Positions 18,661 through 26,757 of a DNA stretch of 64,000 nucleotides are shown piece by piece. How positions within the stretch are numbered: position 1 is the first letter of the stretch; every line of letters starts with the position of its first letter. Source of the DNA: Paenibacillus sp. SC116 (GTDB lineage: Bacteria > Bacillota > Bacilli > Paenibacillales > Paenibacillaceae). The translations under genes were made by a program, and so were the position numbers. The notes under the pieces are model-generated. The model was not told the DNA's origin. It was given only the letters and a program-made list of their open reading frames with translations, and ran no database searches. The stretch spans positions 1 through 64,000 of the forward strand of contig NZ_JANIOF010000003.1 in NCBI RefSeq assembly GCF_024733555.1, given 5' to 3'.

Positions 18661-20565
18661 ATGGCAGATAATAAGCCACAATCAACCGGAACTGACCTTG
18701 TATCTACTGCGAAGATTGTTGCGTTTCCGGTGGATGGCGCAGCGTATGCGGAACGTGGAATGAAGGCGTTAGAGCGGCTGCGTTACGACAAGGCGTTAAC
18801 ATATTTCCGTAAGGCCGTTCAATGTGAACCAAACAACCCTATACATCAATGTAATCTTGCAGGTGTTCTTGCTGAGAGCGGACAATTTGAGGAATCCAAT
18901 CAAATCCTTGAACATGTCATCTATCATGTTGAGCCTGAAATGACAGATTGTTTTTACTATATGGCAAATAATTGCGCTTATCTGGAGGAGTTTGAACAGG
19001 CAGAAGCGTTGCTGCGGCAATATTTGAAGCAAGATCCGTATGGAGCTTACGCGGAGGAAGCAGAAGAGATGCTGCACATGCTGATGAATGATATGAGTCA
19101 TTCTAATCAGCCTGTACTATCTAAAGCTGAGCGTCTTAAAGGAAAAAAAGCGCAGCTATCTGAATCATTTTCGTCCAAAGAAATGGAAGACGATGTGGTT
19201 GAGGAGCAAGAGAACCTCGACTCTGAGAATGAGTCTGAGATCAGCCATGAACGAGCTCGTGCTTTATTAGAAGAAGGCAAGTTCACTGAAGCGGAACGAA
19301 TGCTGCTTGAAGTTTTGGAGCAGGATCCAGATTATCTAGCGGCTTGGAACAATTTAGCCCTTGCTTATTACTATATGGGGCGCTTTGACGAGGCTGTCAG
19401 CACATTGGAAAATGTACTAGAACGAGATAGCGGGAATCTGCATGCACTGTGCAATCTTGTTATTTTTGAAAAACATGCGGGTAATGATGCTCGTGTAGCT
19501 GATCTAGTGCAAGTTCTATCTAAGACGGAGCCATTTCATCAAGAGCACGCATTTAAGCTGGCTACAACGATGGGCAGTTTAGGTGAGCATAGCGAAGCTT
19601 ATCGTCATTTGAAGCGAATCATAGTGAAAGGGGCAGTTAGCGATGCGAGTGTATATCATTACGCAGCAGTAGCAGCATGCCACGTGAATCGTTTTGATGA
19701 GGCTGGGCGTTGGTGGGCTACATGTCGAAGATTGGATAATGAATCAGGTGTAGCTGCTTATTATATTGAGCAGTTGCAGCAAGTAGTGGACGGCAAGTTA
19801 GAGCCTATGCCAAGCTATCATTATCGTATTCCATATGAGGAAGAAAGACGCCGACAAGAGCAGCAGCTGAAGCGCCAGATGAATACGTTACCGTTCAAGT
19901 CGTCAGAGGGATTGCAGCCTGTTGGGCAGGATGATACAGCTGCACTTGAAACAGCTTGGGAGCAGCAGTTGAAGACTGATCCGCTCGTACGTTCCTCCTT
20001 GTTCTGGGCGTTGCGCTTTGGTGAAACAGGGACGAAGCTTCAAGCATTGCAGGCGATTCACTTGCTTCATGATGAAGAAGCAAAGGAAGCGCTGCATAAC
20101 TTGTTGCTTGATCCGGCACAAGAACTATACTTGAAGCAGGTTGCCTTTTATATGCTGCGCAAGATGGGCGTTGAAGGACCGATTCAATTCGAGCTGAAAG
20201 GCGAAGAGCTTAGCCAGTCGAACAACCATTTAGCTAATCATCTGCCAGAGTGGAAAGAGGTATGGCAGAAGGTTCTCACAGCTACAGAGTCACACATGCA
20301 GGGACGATATAATATATTTATGCTGCATGATGTTGAGACGATGTGGATTGAGTTCCTTACGCAGCTATATCCTGACGTCCCTCGACTTCAAAAAGCGGAA
20401 GCGTGGTCTGCAGCCCTAGAGTACCGAGTAGCGAAGCTTTACCAATGCGATGTTACTTTGGAACAATTGGCGGAGCGATATGGGACATCTTCAGCTACAA
20501 TAAGCAAGCATGTGAAGCGTATGGATGAAGTATGCGAAATGGATACTATGAATGTTACGCAGTAG
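18661..20565 (+). CDS. TPR-repeat protein with C-terminal HTH (YvcD-like)
   Basis: 634 residues, no signal peptide. Start at ATG 18661, 10 bases after a perfect AGGAGG; the in-frame TTG at 18655 is too close to it. TPR units: ~20-125 (ALERLRYDKALTYFRKAVQCEPNN, then two more) and ~200-300 (ARALLEEGKFTEAERMLLEVLEQDPDY..AWNNLALAYYYMGRFDEAV). An acidic linker (~145-195) separates the blocks. The last ~40 residues (VTLEQLAERYGTSSATISKHVKRM) are a convincing helix-turn-helix. Between hisIE and trxB, where B. subtilis has the TPR gene yvcD. Function unknown; the HTH suggests DNA binding or a scaffold linked to transcription. Confidence 0.8.
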   Translation: MADNKPQSTGTDLVSTAKIVAFPVDGAAYAERGMKALERLRYDKALTYFRKAVQCEPNNPIHQCNLAGVLAESGQFEESNQILEHVIYHVEPEMTDCFYYMANNCAYLEEFEQAEALLRQYLKQDPYGAYAEEAEEMLHMLMNDMSHSNQPVLSKAERLKGKKAQLSESFSSKEMEDDVVEEQENLDSENESEISHERARALLEEGKFTEAERMLLEVLEQDPDYLAAWNNLALAYYYMGRFDEAVSTLENVLERDSGNLHALCNLVIFEKHAGNDARVADLVQVLSKTEPFHQEHAFKLATTMGSLGEHSEAYRHLKRIIVKGAVSDASVYHYAAVAACHVNRFDEAGRWWATCRRLDNESGVAAYYIEQLQQVVDGKLEPMPSYHYRIPYEEERRRQEQQLKRQMNTLPFKSSEGLQPVGQDDTAALETAWEQQLKTDPLVRSSLFWALRFGETGTKLQALQAIHLLHDEEAKEALHNLLLDPAQELYLKQVAFYMLRKMGVEGPIQFELKGEELSQSNNHLANHLPEWKEVWQKVLTATESHMQGRYNIFMLHDVETMWIEFLTQLYPDVPRLQKAEAWSAALEYRVAKLYQCDVTLEQLAERYGTSSATISKHVKRMDEVCEMDTMNVTQ

Positions 20566-20698
20566 TTAACTTACGGAGAAATGCAATCTACTGGATCAAG
20601 CACATGTATGTGCTCCACATATTGAGCTCTATAAGAATACTATTTTAATAAAAAAACTCTCATAGGAAAGTCATTATGTTTTATAGGAGGAAGTTACA

Positions 20699-21658
20699 AT
20701 GGAGAAAAAAATACACAAAGTTGTCGTAATCGGAACAGGTCCTGCTGGTTATACGGCAGCTATCTACTTGGCACGTGCCAACATGGAGCCGCTCGTAATC
20801 GAAGGTCCTCAACCAGGCGGACAGTTGACTACAACGACAGATGTAGAGAACTTCCCTGGCTTCCCAGAGGGCATTATGGGTCCAGAATTGATGGACAATA
20901 TGCGCAAGCAAGCTGAACGTTTCGGGACGACTTTTAAAACAGGCTGGGTTACAGGCGTAGACGTGTCTGAGCGTCCATTTAAGCTGCAAGTTGAAGGAAT
21001 TGGCGAGATTGTTGCGGAGTCTGTCATTGTAGCGACAGGTGCTTCTGCTAAATATATGAACATTCCTGGCGAGCAGGAGAACTTAGGTAAAGGGGTTAGT
21101 GCATGTGCAACATGTGACGGTTTCTTCTTCCGCAATAAAAAGATCGTCGTTGTTGGTGGTGGAGATTCCGCTATGGAAGAAGCTAATTTCTTAACTCGCT
21201 TCGGCTCTGGTGTAACATTGGTACACCGTCGTAATGAACTGCGCGCATCTAAAATTATGCAGGATCGTGCTCGTGAAAACAGCAAAATTAGCTGGGATCT
21301 CAACGTTACACCAATCGAAGTAGAAGCTACGGGAATGGGTGTCACAGGCCTTCGTGTTAAAGACAACGAGACAGGTGAAGAGCGCGTTATCGAGACAGAT
21401 GGCCTATTCGTAGCGATTGGTCATAAGCCGAACACGGACTTCTTGCGTGGCCATGTGAATCTTGATGAGAACGGCTATATCGTTGTTACTCCAGGAACGA
21501 CAGAAACTAGCGTTCCAGGTATTTTTGCTGCAGGCGATGTGTTCGATACGAAGTATCGTCAAGCGATTACGGCTGCGGGAACAGGATGTCAGGCTGCTTT
21601 GGATTGCGAGAAGTATCTTGAGGGCAATATGGTACATGACTGGAGCAAAAGCTTGTAA
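20699..21658 (+). CDS. trxB: thioredoxin reductase
   Basis: FAD enzyme passing NADPH electrons to thioredoxin. FAD-binding GTGPAGYTAAIYLARAN (12-28), redox-active C136-A-T-C139 followed by DGFFF, NADPH site GGGDSAMEEA, and C-terminal FAD motif GIFAAGDVFD. 319 residues. SD AGGAGG. Same neighbourhood as in B. subtilis. Confidence 0.97.
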   Translation: MEKKIHKVVVIGTGPAGYTAAIYLARANMEPLVIEGPQPGGQLTTTTDVENFPGFPEGIMGPELMDNMRKQAERFGTTFKTGWVTGVDVSERPFKLQVEGIGEIVAESVIVATGASAKYMNIPGEQENLGKGVSACATCDGFFFRNKKIVVVGGGDSAMEEANFLTRFGSGVTLVHRRNELRASKIMQDRARENSKISWDLNVTPIEVEATGMGVTGLRVKDNETGEERVIETDGLFVAIGHKPNTDFLRGHVNLDENGYIVVTPGTTETSVPGIFAAGDVFDTKYRQAITAAGTGCQAALDCEKYLEGNMVHDWSKSL

Positions 21659-21731
21659 TGGCATAACTAGCATTAACAGGTAATATTTATGTTATAGATA
21701 GGCTTTTCATTCAGGGATGACAATCAAGTTT

Positions 21732-21756
21732 AGACGGAGTCATAGTGGCTCCGTCT
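21732..21756 (+). terminator. possible terminator after trxB
   Basis: Perfect 8-bp stem AGACGGAG/CTCCGTCT with a 9-base loop, but no T-run follows, so it may be a processing or stability hairpin instead. Confidence 0.4.
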
Positions 21757-21855
21757 CTATGCGTTCAGCTAGCGGGTTCTCTTGACCTCACTAGTGGGTT
21801 CGCGTATATTGGGTACAGAAGTACCATACGATTATAAATAAAAGGTGGATGACGC

Positions 21856-22809
21856 ATGTCTGAGCAAATCTACGTGGGTGTCGATTTGGGAGGAACGGCA
21901 ATTAAGGTCGGACTCGTAAGTGCAGAAGGAAATCTATTGCAAGTTTTTGAGGGTCCAACCGAAGTGTCGAAAGGTCCTGAAGCGGTAATCGATAACATCG
22001 AGAAATATGTTCGTCATATCGTAGAGGAATCATCCTACGATTGGAGTCAGGTTGCTGGAGTCGGCGCAGGTGTTGCTGGGTTCACGAATGTGAAGGAAGG
22101 CGTTATCTTGCTAGCGCCCAATGTAGGATTTAAGGATGTGCCGATTCGTTCCATATTAGAAGAACGCTTGGGCAAGCCTATTAAAATTGACAATGACGCG
22201 AATGTAGCGGCATTGGGTGAAGTGTGGAGCGGAGCAGGCAAAGGTATCGATTTCTGCGTGTGTTATACGCTTGGAACAGGTGTAGGCGGCGGAATCATTA
22301 TCGATGGCAAGATTGTACAGGGATTTAACGGCCTTGCTGGAGAACTTGGACATATGTCGGTTATTCCAGATTTGGAAGCGATTCAATGCGGCTGCGGCAA
22401 GATGGGATGCTTGGAGACGGTGTCTTCCGCAACAGGCATTATTCGAATGGCTAAGGATGCAGTTGAACGTGGAGATCGGACATCCTTGTCCTTGCTGGAA
22501 GAAGCTATTACAGCAAAAGATGTATTCGATGCTGCTAAAGCAGGAGACGAAGTGGCAATTCGCATCGTAAGTCGTGCTGCTTACTACATTGGCAAATCGA
22601 TGGCTGCTGTAGCAGTGACATTGAACCCGCAGCGCTTTATTATCGGCGGCGGCGTATCTAAAGCGGGCGAATTCTTATTCGAGCAGATCCGTGAGTCATT
22701 TATGAAAATGTCACCTGAGCCTGTTACGCTTGGTGTTACCATCGAAGCAGCTCAACTAGGAAACGATGCAGGAATGATCGGCGCAGCCGGATTGTTTATT
22801 CGTTCATAG
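21856..22809 (+). CDS. glcK: ROK-family glucokinase
   Basis: ATP-dependent phosphorylation of glucose (ROK family). Phosphate-binding YVGVDLGGTAIKVGLV (6-21), ROK signature region GLAGELGHM, zinc-binding C178-G-C180-G-K-M-G-C185, and the basal IDNDANVAALGE with catalytic Asp. 317 residues, matching B. subtilis GlcK. In B. subtilis a nudix gene sits here instead, so this is a local difference in otherwise conserved order. ROK repressors are excluded by the absence of an N-terminal HTH. Confidence 0.85.
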   Translation: MSEQIYVGVDLGGTAIKVGLVSAEGNLLQVFEGPTEVSKGPEAVIDNIEKYVRHIVEESSYDWSQVAGVGAGVAGFTNVKEGVILLAPNVGFKDVPIRSILEERLGKPIKIDNDANVAALGEVWSGAGKGIDFCVCYTLGTGVGGGIIIDGKIVQGFNGLAGELGHMSVIPDLEAIQCGCGKMGCLETVSSATGIIRMAKDAVERGDRTSLSLLEEAITAKDVFDAAKAGDEVAIRIVSRAAYYIGKSMAAVAVTLNPQRFIIGGGVSKAGEFLFEQIRESFMKMSPEPVTLGVTIEAAQLGNDAGMIGAAGLFIRS

Positions 22810-22905
22810 TGTGTTGTCTTGCAGTTGAATTCGATTTTGCAGGCTATAGGTACGAGTTGAATCAGTTTCGGTTCGTAATCGATTCGGACAAGGAGGGGAC
22901 GAACG

Positions 22906-23802
22906 ATGAATGAATCAACGGAAACATCTGCGTTAGCGAAGCTAGTCATTATTACCGGCATGTCTGGTGCAGGAAAGACGATCGCAGTGCAGAGCTTAGA
23001 AGATTTGGGCTTCTTTTGTGTAGATAATCTGCCCCCTGTCTTAATTCCGAAATTTGCAGAACTTATCGAGCAATCAAAAGGAAAGATTGGTAAGGTTGCA
23101 CTCGTTATCGACTTGCGCGGACGAGAGTTCTTTACAGCATTATCGGAATCATTAAATCATATTCGTGATCATTATACGATTAGTTGTGAAATCTTATTTT
23201 TGGATGCAACCGATGGCGTGCTTGTACGTCGATACAAGGAAAGTCGTCGTCGTCATCCCCTTGCTCCAGATGGTATGCCGCTTGATGGTATTCATCAGGA
23301 ACGCAAATTACTCGAAGAATTGAAGGGTTGGGCGACGCAAGTCATCGATACTAGCAACTTGAAGCCTGCACAGCTTAAAGAGCGCATTATTTCGCGCTTC
23401 AACCATACTAACCAGCAAATTATGCCGATTAACGTAACTTCGTTCGGATTTAAGTATGGAGTGCCAATAGATGCAGACCTCATATTTGACGTGCGATTTT
23501 TACCCAATCCTCATTATGTAGATGCTCTTCGCCCTAGAACGGGGCAGGATGCTGAAGTGTACGATTATGTGATGAAATGGCCTGAGACCCAAGCTTTTCT
23601 TCAGAAGCTGTTGGATATGCTTAATTTCTTAATTCCACAGTATCAGAAAGAAGGTAAGGGACAAGTAGTCATCGGTATTGGCTGCACAGGCGGCAAACAT
23701 CGTTCAGTGGCTATAGCCGAGTACTTGGGACGCATGATTGGTTCAAGTGATACGGAAGTCGTACGTGTGAGCCATCGTGACTCTGAGAGGGATCGTCACT
23801 AA
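22906..23802 (+). CDS. rapZ: RNase adapter / nucleotide-binding protein RapZ
   Basis: P-loop protein (YvcJ in Bacillus). Walker A GMSGAGKT (18-25), Walker B-like VIDLRG, and the RapZ C-terminal domain with [35 protein letters not shown]. 298 residues. First of rapZ-glmR-whiA, with 15 and 7 bp between genes. In enterobacteria RapZ controls GlmS through sRNA decay; the Firmicute role is less clear. Confidence 0.95.
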   Translation: MNESTETSALAKLVIITGMSGAGKTIAVQSLEDLGFFCVDNLPPVLIPKFAELIEQSKGKIGKVALVIDLRGREFFTALSESLNHIRDHYTISCEILFLDATDGVLVRRYKESRRRHPLAPDGMPLDGIHQERKLLEELKGWATQVIDTSNLKPAQLKERIISRFNHTNQQIMPINVTSFGFKYGVPIDADLIFDVRFLPNPHYVDALRPRTGQDAEVYDYVMKWPETQAFLQKLLDMLNFLIPQYQKEGKGQVVIGIGCTGGKHRSVAIAEYLGRMIGSSDTEVVRVSHRDSERDRH

Positions 23803-23817
23803 CAGGAGGTCGCTGCG

Positions 23818-24816
23818 ATGACGCATAAGGATGGAGACTTGGAAGAAACGCGCAATCGACCGCGTATTGTCGTTATGGGTGGAGGAACTGGCTTATCCGT
23901 CATGCTGCGTGGATTGAAAGAAAAACCACTCGATATTACCGCTATCGTAACGGTAGCTGACGACGGAGGTAGTTCAGGGATTTTACGAAATGAACTGCAT
24001 ATGCCTCCGCCAGGTGATATACGCAGCGTGTTGACGGCACTGGCAGATGTTGAGCCCTCTTTGTCTGAAATGTTAAAGTACCGTTTTCATCAGGGCAGTG
24101 GCCTTGCAGGTCATAGCTTAGGTAACTTAATTTTGGCTGCAATGACGGATATTACAGGTGACTTTGTTGCCGGTGTCAGAGAGCTAAGCCGTGTGCTTGC
24201 TGTTCGAGGTCGTGTGCTACCTGCTGCCAATCAAGCCGTTTTATTAAAAGCGGAAATGGCAGATGGGACAATTGTAGAAGGCGAGTCCAATATTCCTAAG
24301 GTAGGCAAACGCATCAAGCGCGTCTTCATAGAGCCGCACGATGTCCGTGCGCTGCCGGAAGCGGTTCAGGCGTTGAAGGAAGCGGATGCGATTCTGATTG
24401 GTCCTGGCAGTCTGTACACAAGTATTATGCCGAATTTACTAGTGCCGGAATTGGCGGAAGCCGTATTGAATTCGCAGGCTGTAAAGTTATTTGTGTGTAA
24501 TGTGATGACTCAGCCTGGCGAGACCGACAATTACACAGTGGGCGACCATTTGGATGCGATTCAAGAACATATTGGTCATCAGTTATTTGACTATATAATC
24601 GTGAACGATGGTGAAATACCGCCTCAAGTACAGGATAAGTATGCTGAGAAAGGCGCTCGCGCTGTTCATTTGGATCTCGAAGAAGTGAAGAGCCGCGGAT
24701 ATCAAGTTATCGCCGATTCTTTAGTGCTATTCCGTACGTATTTGAGACATGATGCGGATAAATTAAGCCACCACATTTATCAACTGGTGGAAAATTGGAT
24801 GTTACGAAAGAGGTGA
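23818..24816 (+). CDS. glmR: gluconeogenesis/cell-wall factor GlmR (YvcK)
   Basis: UDP-GlcNAc-binding regulator that stimulates GlmS and is needed on gluconeogenic carbon. Starts [18 protein letters not shown] (the CofD-like nucleotide loop); [10 protein letters not shown] and [10 protein letters not shown] are family motifs. 332 residues. SD AGGAGGT. Confidence 0.95.
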   Translation: MTHKDGDLEETRNRPRIVVMGGGTGLSVMLRGLKEKPLDITAIVTVADDGGSSGILRNELHMPPPGDIRSVLTALADVEPSLSEMLKYRFHQGSGLAGHSLGNLILAAMTDITGDFVAGVRELSRVLAVRGRVLPAANQAVLLKAEMADGTIVEGESNIPKVGKRIKRVFIEPHDVRALPEAVQALKEADAILIGPGSLYTSIMPNLLVPELAEAVLNSQAVKLFVCNVMTQPGETDNYTVGDHLDAIQEHIGHQLFDYIIVNDGEIPPQVQDKYAEKGARAVHLDLEEVKSRGYQVIADSLVLFRTYLRHDADKLSHHIYQLVENWMLRKR

Positions 24817-24823
24817 ATGGACG

Positions 24824-25756
24824 ATGTCTTTCGCGGCACAGACCAAGAAGGAATTAACGTTAATTGAAGGGGACGGGTGCTGCGAAAAGGCGGAACTGTC
24901 TGCGCTCATGCGTATGAATGGTTCGGTCCAGTTATCTTCTAACCGTAAAGTAATACTTGATGTGTCGACAGAGAATGCCGCAATTGCGCGGCGTATATAT
25001 AAACTAGTAAAGGCGCATTATCAAGTGCATACCGAATTGCTGGTACGCAAGAAGATGCGCCTGAAGAAAAACAATGTTTATATTGTGCGCATACCTGCTT
25101 TTGTGCAGGAGATGTTAAAAGATCTGCATATCGTCTCGGAAGGTTTTATGTTCACAGATGGTATAGATAAGCGAGCATTGGCAAACAATTGCTGTAAGCG
25201 AGCTTACTTGCGAGGAGCGTTTCTTGCAGGAGGGTCAGTGAATAACCCCGAAGGGTCGTCTTATCACTTAGAGATCTATTCAATGTACGAGGAGCATTGC
25301 AAAGCGCTTGTCGATCTGGCAAATGTCTTTGATTTGAACGCTCGATTTATTGAACGGAAGAAAGGCTTTGTGTTCTATCTCAAGGAAGGCGAGAAGATCA
25401 TAGAGTTCTTGAACATTATTGGTGCTCATCAAGCCTTGTTTAAGTTTGAGGATGTGCGTATTATGCGTGATATGCGCAATTCGGTAAATCGAATCGTCAA
25501 CTGTGAGACGGCAAACTTAAATAAGACGATTGGCGCAGCCGTTCGTCAGATTGATAATATCAAGTTGATCCGGAACAAAGTAGGGTTAGACAGCTTGCCA
25601 GATAAATTGAAGGAAGTAGCAGAGGTTCGTTTAGCACACCCGGATATTAATCTAAAAGAGGTCGGAGAACTGCTGAAGGGGAAGGTCAGCAAGTCGGGGG
25701 TTAACCACCGATTGCGTAAGCTTGATGAATTGGCAGAGCGTATTCGCAATAGTTAG
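24824..25756 (+). CDS. whiA: WhiA, LAGLIDADG-HTH DNA-binding protein
   Basis: Conserved DNA-binding protein linked to cell division and sporulation. Degenerate LAGLIDADG domain ([22 protein letters not shown], ~130-150) fused to a C-terminal HTH ([36 protein letters not shown]). 310 residues. It starts 7 bp after glmR. Confidence 0.96.
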   Translation: MSFAAQTKKELTLIEGDGCCEKAELSALMRMNGSVQLSSNRKVILDVSTENAAIARRIYKLVKAHYQVHTELLVRKKMRLKKNNVYIVRIPAFVQEMLKDLHIVSEGFMFTDGIDKRALANNCCKRAYLRGAFLAGGSVNNPEGSSYHLEIYSMYEEHCKALVDLANVFDLNARFIERKKGFVFYLKEGEKIIEFLNIIGAHQALFKFEDVRIMRDMRNSVNRIVNCETANLNKTIGAAVRQIDNIKLIRNKVGLDSLPDKLKEVAEVRLAHPDINLKEVGELLKGKVSKSGVNHRLRKLDELAERIRNS

Positions 25757-25817
25757 CGACTTAACGCTAGTGAAAACGCTATAATAATGCTATAATGTGA
25801 TAAATTGAACAGATTTG

Positions 25818-25846
25818 TTGCAAGAAAAGTAACATTTAGGTATGTT
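25818..25846 (+). promoter_or_regulatory. promoter of the crh-like gene
   Basis: -35 TTGCAA (25818-25823), 17 bases, -10 TATGTT (25841-25846), 52 bp before the ATG. Two further TATAAT boxes lie at 25780 and 25791 without good -35s. Confidence 0.5.
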
Positions 25847-25898
25847 AGAATAAAGATTACAAATAATAATCGGAATTTAAGTAGGGGGTATAGTACGC

Positions 25899-26165
25899 AT
25901 GGCTCAACAACCAGTTGTTGTACGACTGAAGACAGGCTTACACGCTCGACCTGCAGCTTTGTTCGTTCAAGAGGCTAACAAATATTCCTCTGATATTTTT
26001 GTTGAAAAAGAAGATAAGAAAGTGAACGCGAAGAGCATCATGGGTATCATGAGCCTCGCGATCAGCTCTGGAACTTCTGTTACGATCACTGCTGATGGTG
26101 CTGATGCAGACCAAGCGGTAGCTGCTTTGGTTGCTTTGGTAAGCAAGGAAGAATTGGATAACTAA
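25899..26165 (+). CDS. crh: Crh-like HPr protein with both His15 and Ser46
   Basis: 88-residue PTS-type carrier/cofactor. By position (directly after whiA) and by sequence (VRLKTGL, ARPAALFVQEANKYSSDIF, KKVNAKSIMG) it is closest to Crh as I remember it from B. subtilis. Crh there has Gln at residue 15 and cannot receive phosphate from Enzyme I; here the motif is L-H15-A-R-P, so the catalytic His is present, and Ser46 in KSIMG is the HprK target. It may therefore work as HPr, as Crh, or as both. Its kinase is encoded at 5979-6917. Calling it ptsH would be equally defensible. Confidence 0.8.
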   Translation: MAQQPVVVRLKTGLHARPAALFVQEANKYSSDIFVEKEDKKVNAKSIMGIMSLAISSGTSVTITADGADADQAVAALVALVSKEELDN

Positions 26166-26180
26166 TAGAACGATTAAATA

Positions 26181-26212
26181 GGCCCGTCTGTCTTGTGCAG
26201 ACGGGTTTCGTT
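26181..26212 (+). terminator. terminator after crh-like gene
   Basis: 8-bp stem CCCGTCTG/CAGACGGG with a 7-base loop and TTTCGTT tail, 17 bp after the stop. Confidence 0.75.
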
Positions 26213-26586
26213 ATATTCTTATAGTAATCGGCATGGCGAACCCAGAAATATCGAACGTCATTAATTTATCGGATGGCGATGCTGATTGAGGGAATGGATA
26301 TAGTCAGAGGAAAGCGTATTGGCTGAGTAAAGCTTTGGTGTGCTTGCATACATTTATGAAGGCGAAACCTGACGTAAGTGGAACGTTTTCCTATGTACAT
26401 CATGACTGATCTTATGACCATAATCAACCTTCTTTAGAAAAACTTTAGAATACAGCTCCGTGTATGTAACGCCCCAATCAAGCCAACCTTTAGAGCTTAT
26501 GGTGTACGTTAAAGTAGGATGAAATCTATACAATCTATGGAATTAATGTGGAAGCCGAGAAATGTTTGGTTTATTCATTAATGGTA
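26213..26586. other. intergenic stretch without recognised content
   Basis: About 370 bp between the crh terminator and the trpE(G) promoter. I found no open frame with an SD, no RNA fold of a known class and no long inverted repeat. Confidence 0.5.
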
Positions 26587-26615
26587 TTGTGAGTCTGAGT
26601 TGGCGATGATATGAT
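26587..26615 (+). promoter_or_regulatory. promoter of trpE(G)
   Basis: -35 TTGTGA (26587-26592), 17 bases, -10 TATGAT (26610-26615). Transcription would start around 26620-26622, right at the first TRAP triplet, so nearly the whole 5' end of the mRNA is protein-binding sequence. Confidence 0.65.
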
Positions 26616-26620
26616 GGGGG

Positions 26621-26685
26621 TAGTTTAGATTAGTTTAGTTTAGATGAGATGAGACAGGATGAGTTGAGTTGAGCTGAGTGAAGAG
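26621..26685 (+). promoter_or_regulatory. TRAP (MtrB) binding site: twelve (G/T)AG triplets
   Basis: Triplets start at 26621, 26626, 26631, 26636, 26641 (all TAG), 26646, 26651, 26661, 26666, 26671, 26676 and 26683 (all GAG). Eleven are in a strict 5-base register with one skipped position (26656); the twelfth is offset. B. subtilis TRAP is an 11-subunit ring that binds 11 (G/U)AG repeats separated by 2-3 bases, so this is a near-ideal target. It predicts tryptophan-dependent control of trpE(G) and an mtrB gene elsewhere in the genome. Confidence 0.88.
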
Positions 26686-26729
26686 TTAATAAATTCATAT
26701 CTTTTTCTCCACTGAGACTACCCTGTTCT

Positions 26730-26749
26730 CCTCTGTTCAGAAACGGAGG
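26730..26749 (+). promoter_or_regulatory. hairpin over the trpE(G) ribosome-binding site
   Basis: CCTCTGT (26730-26736) pairs with ACGGAGG (26743-26749; one G-T pair), enclosing the GGAGG Shine-Dalgarno of trpE(G). In B. subtilis TRAP binding exposes a comparable SD-blocking hairpin before trpE. ACTACCC (26717-26723), just upstream, is complementary to GGGTAGT at the 5' edge of the TRAP site, a possible competing long-range pairing if those G residues are transcribed. Confidence 0.65.
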
Positions 26750-26757
26750 CCAACATT

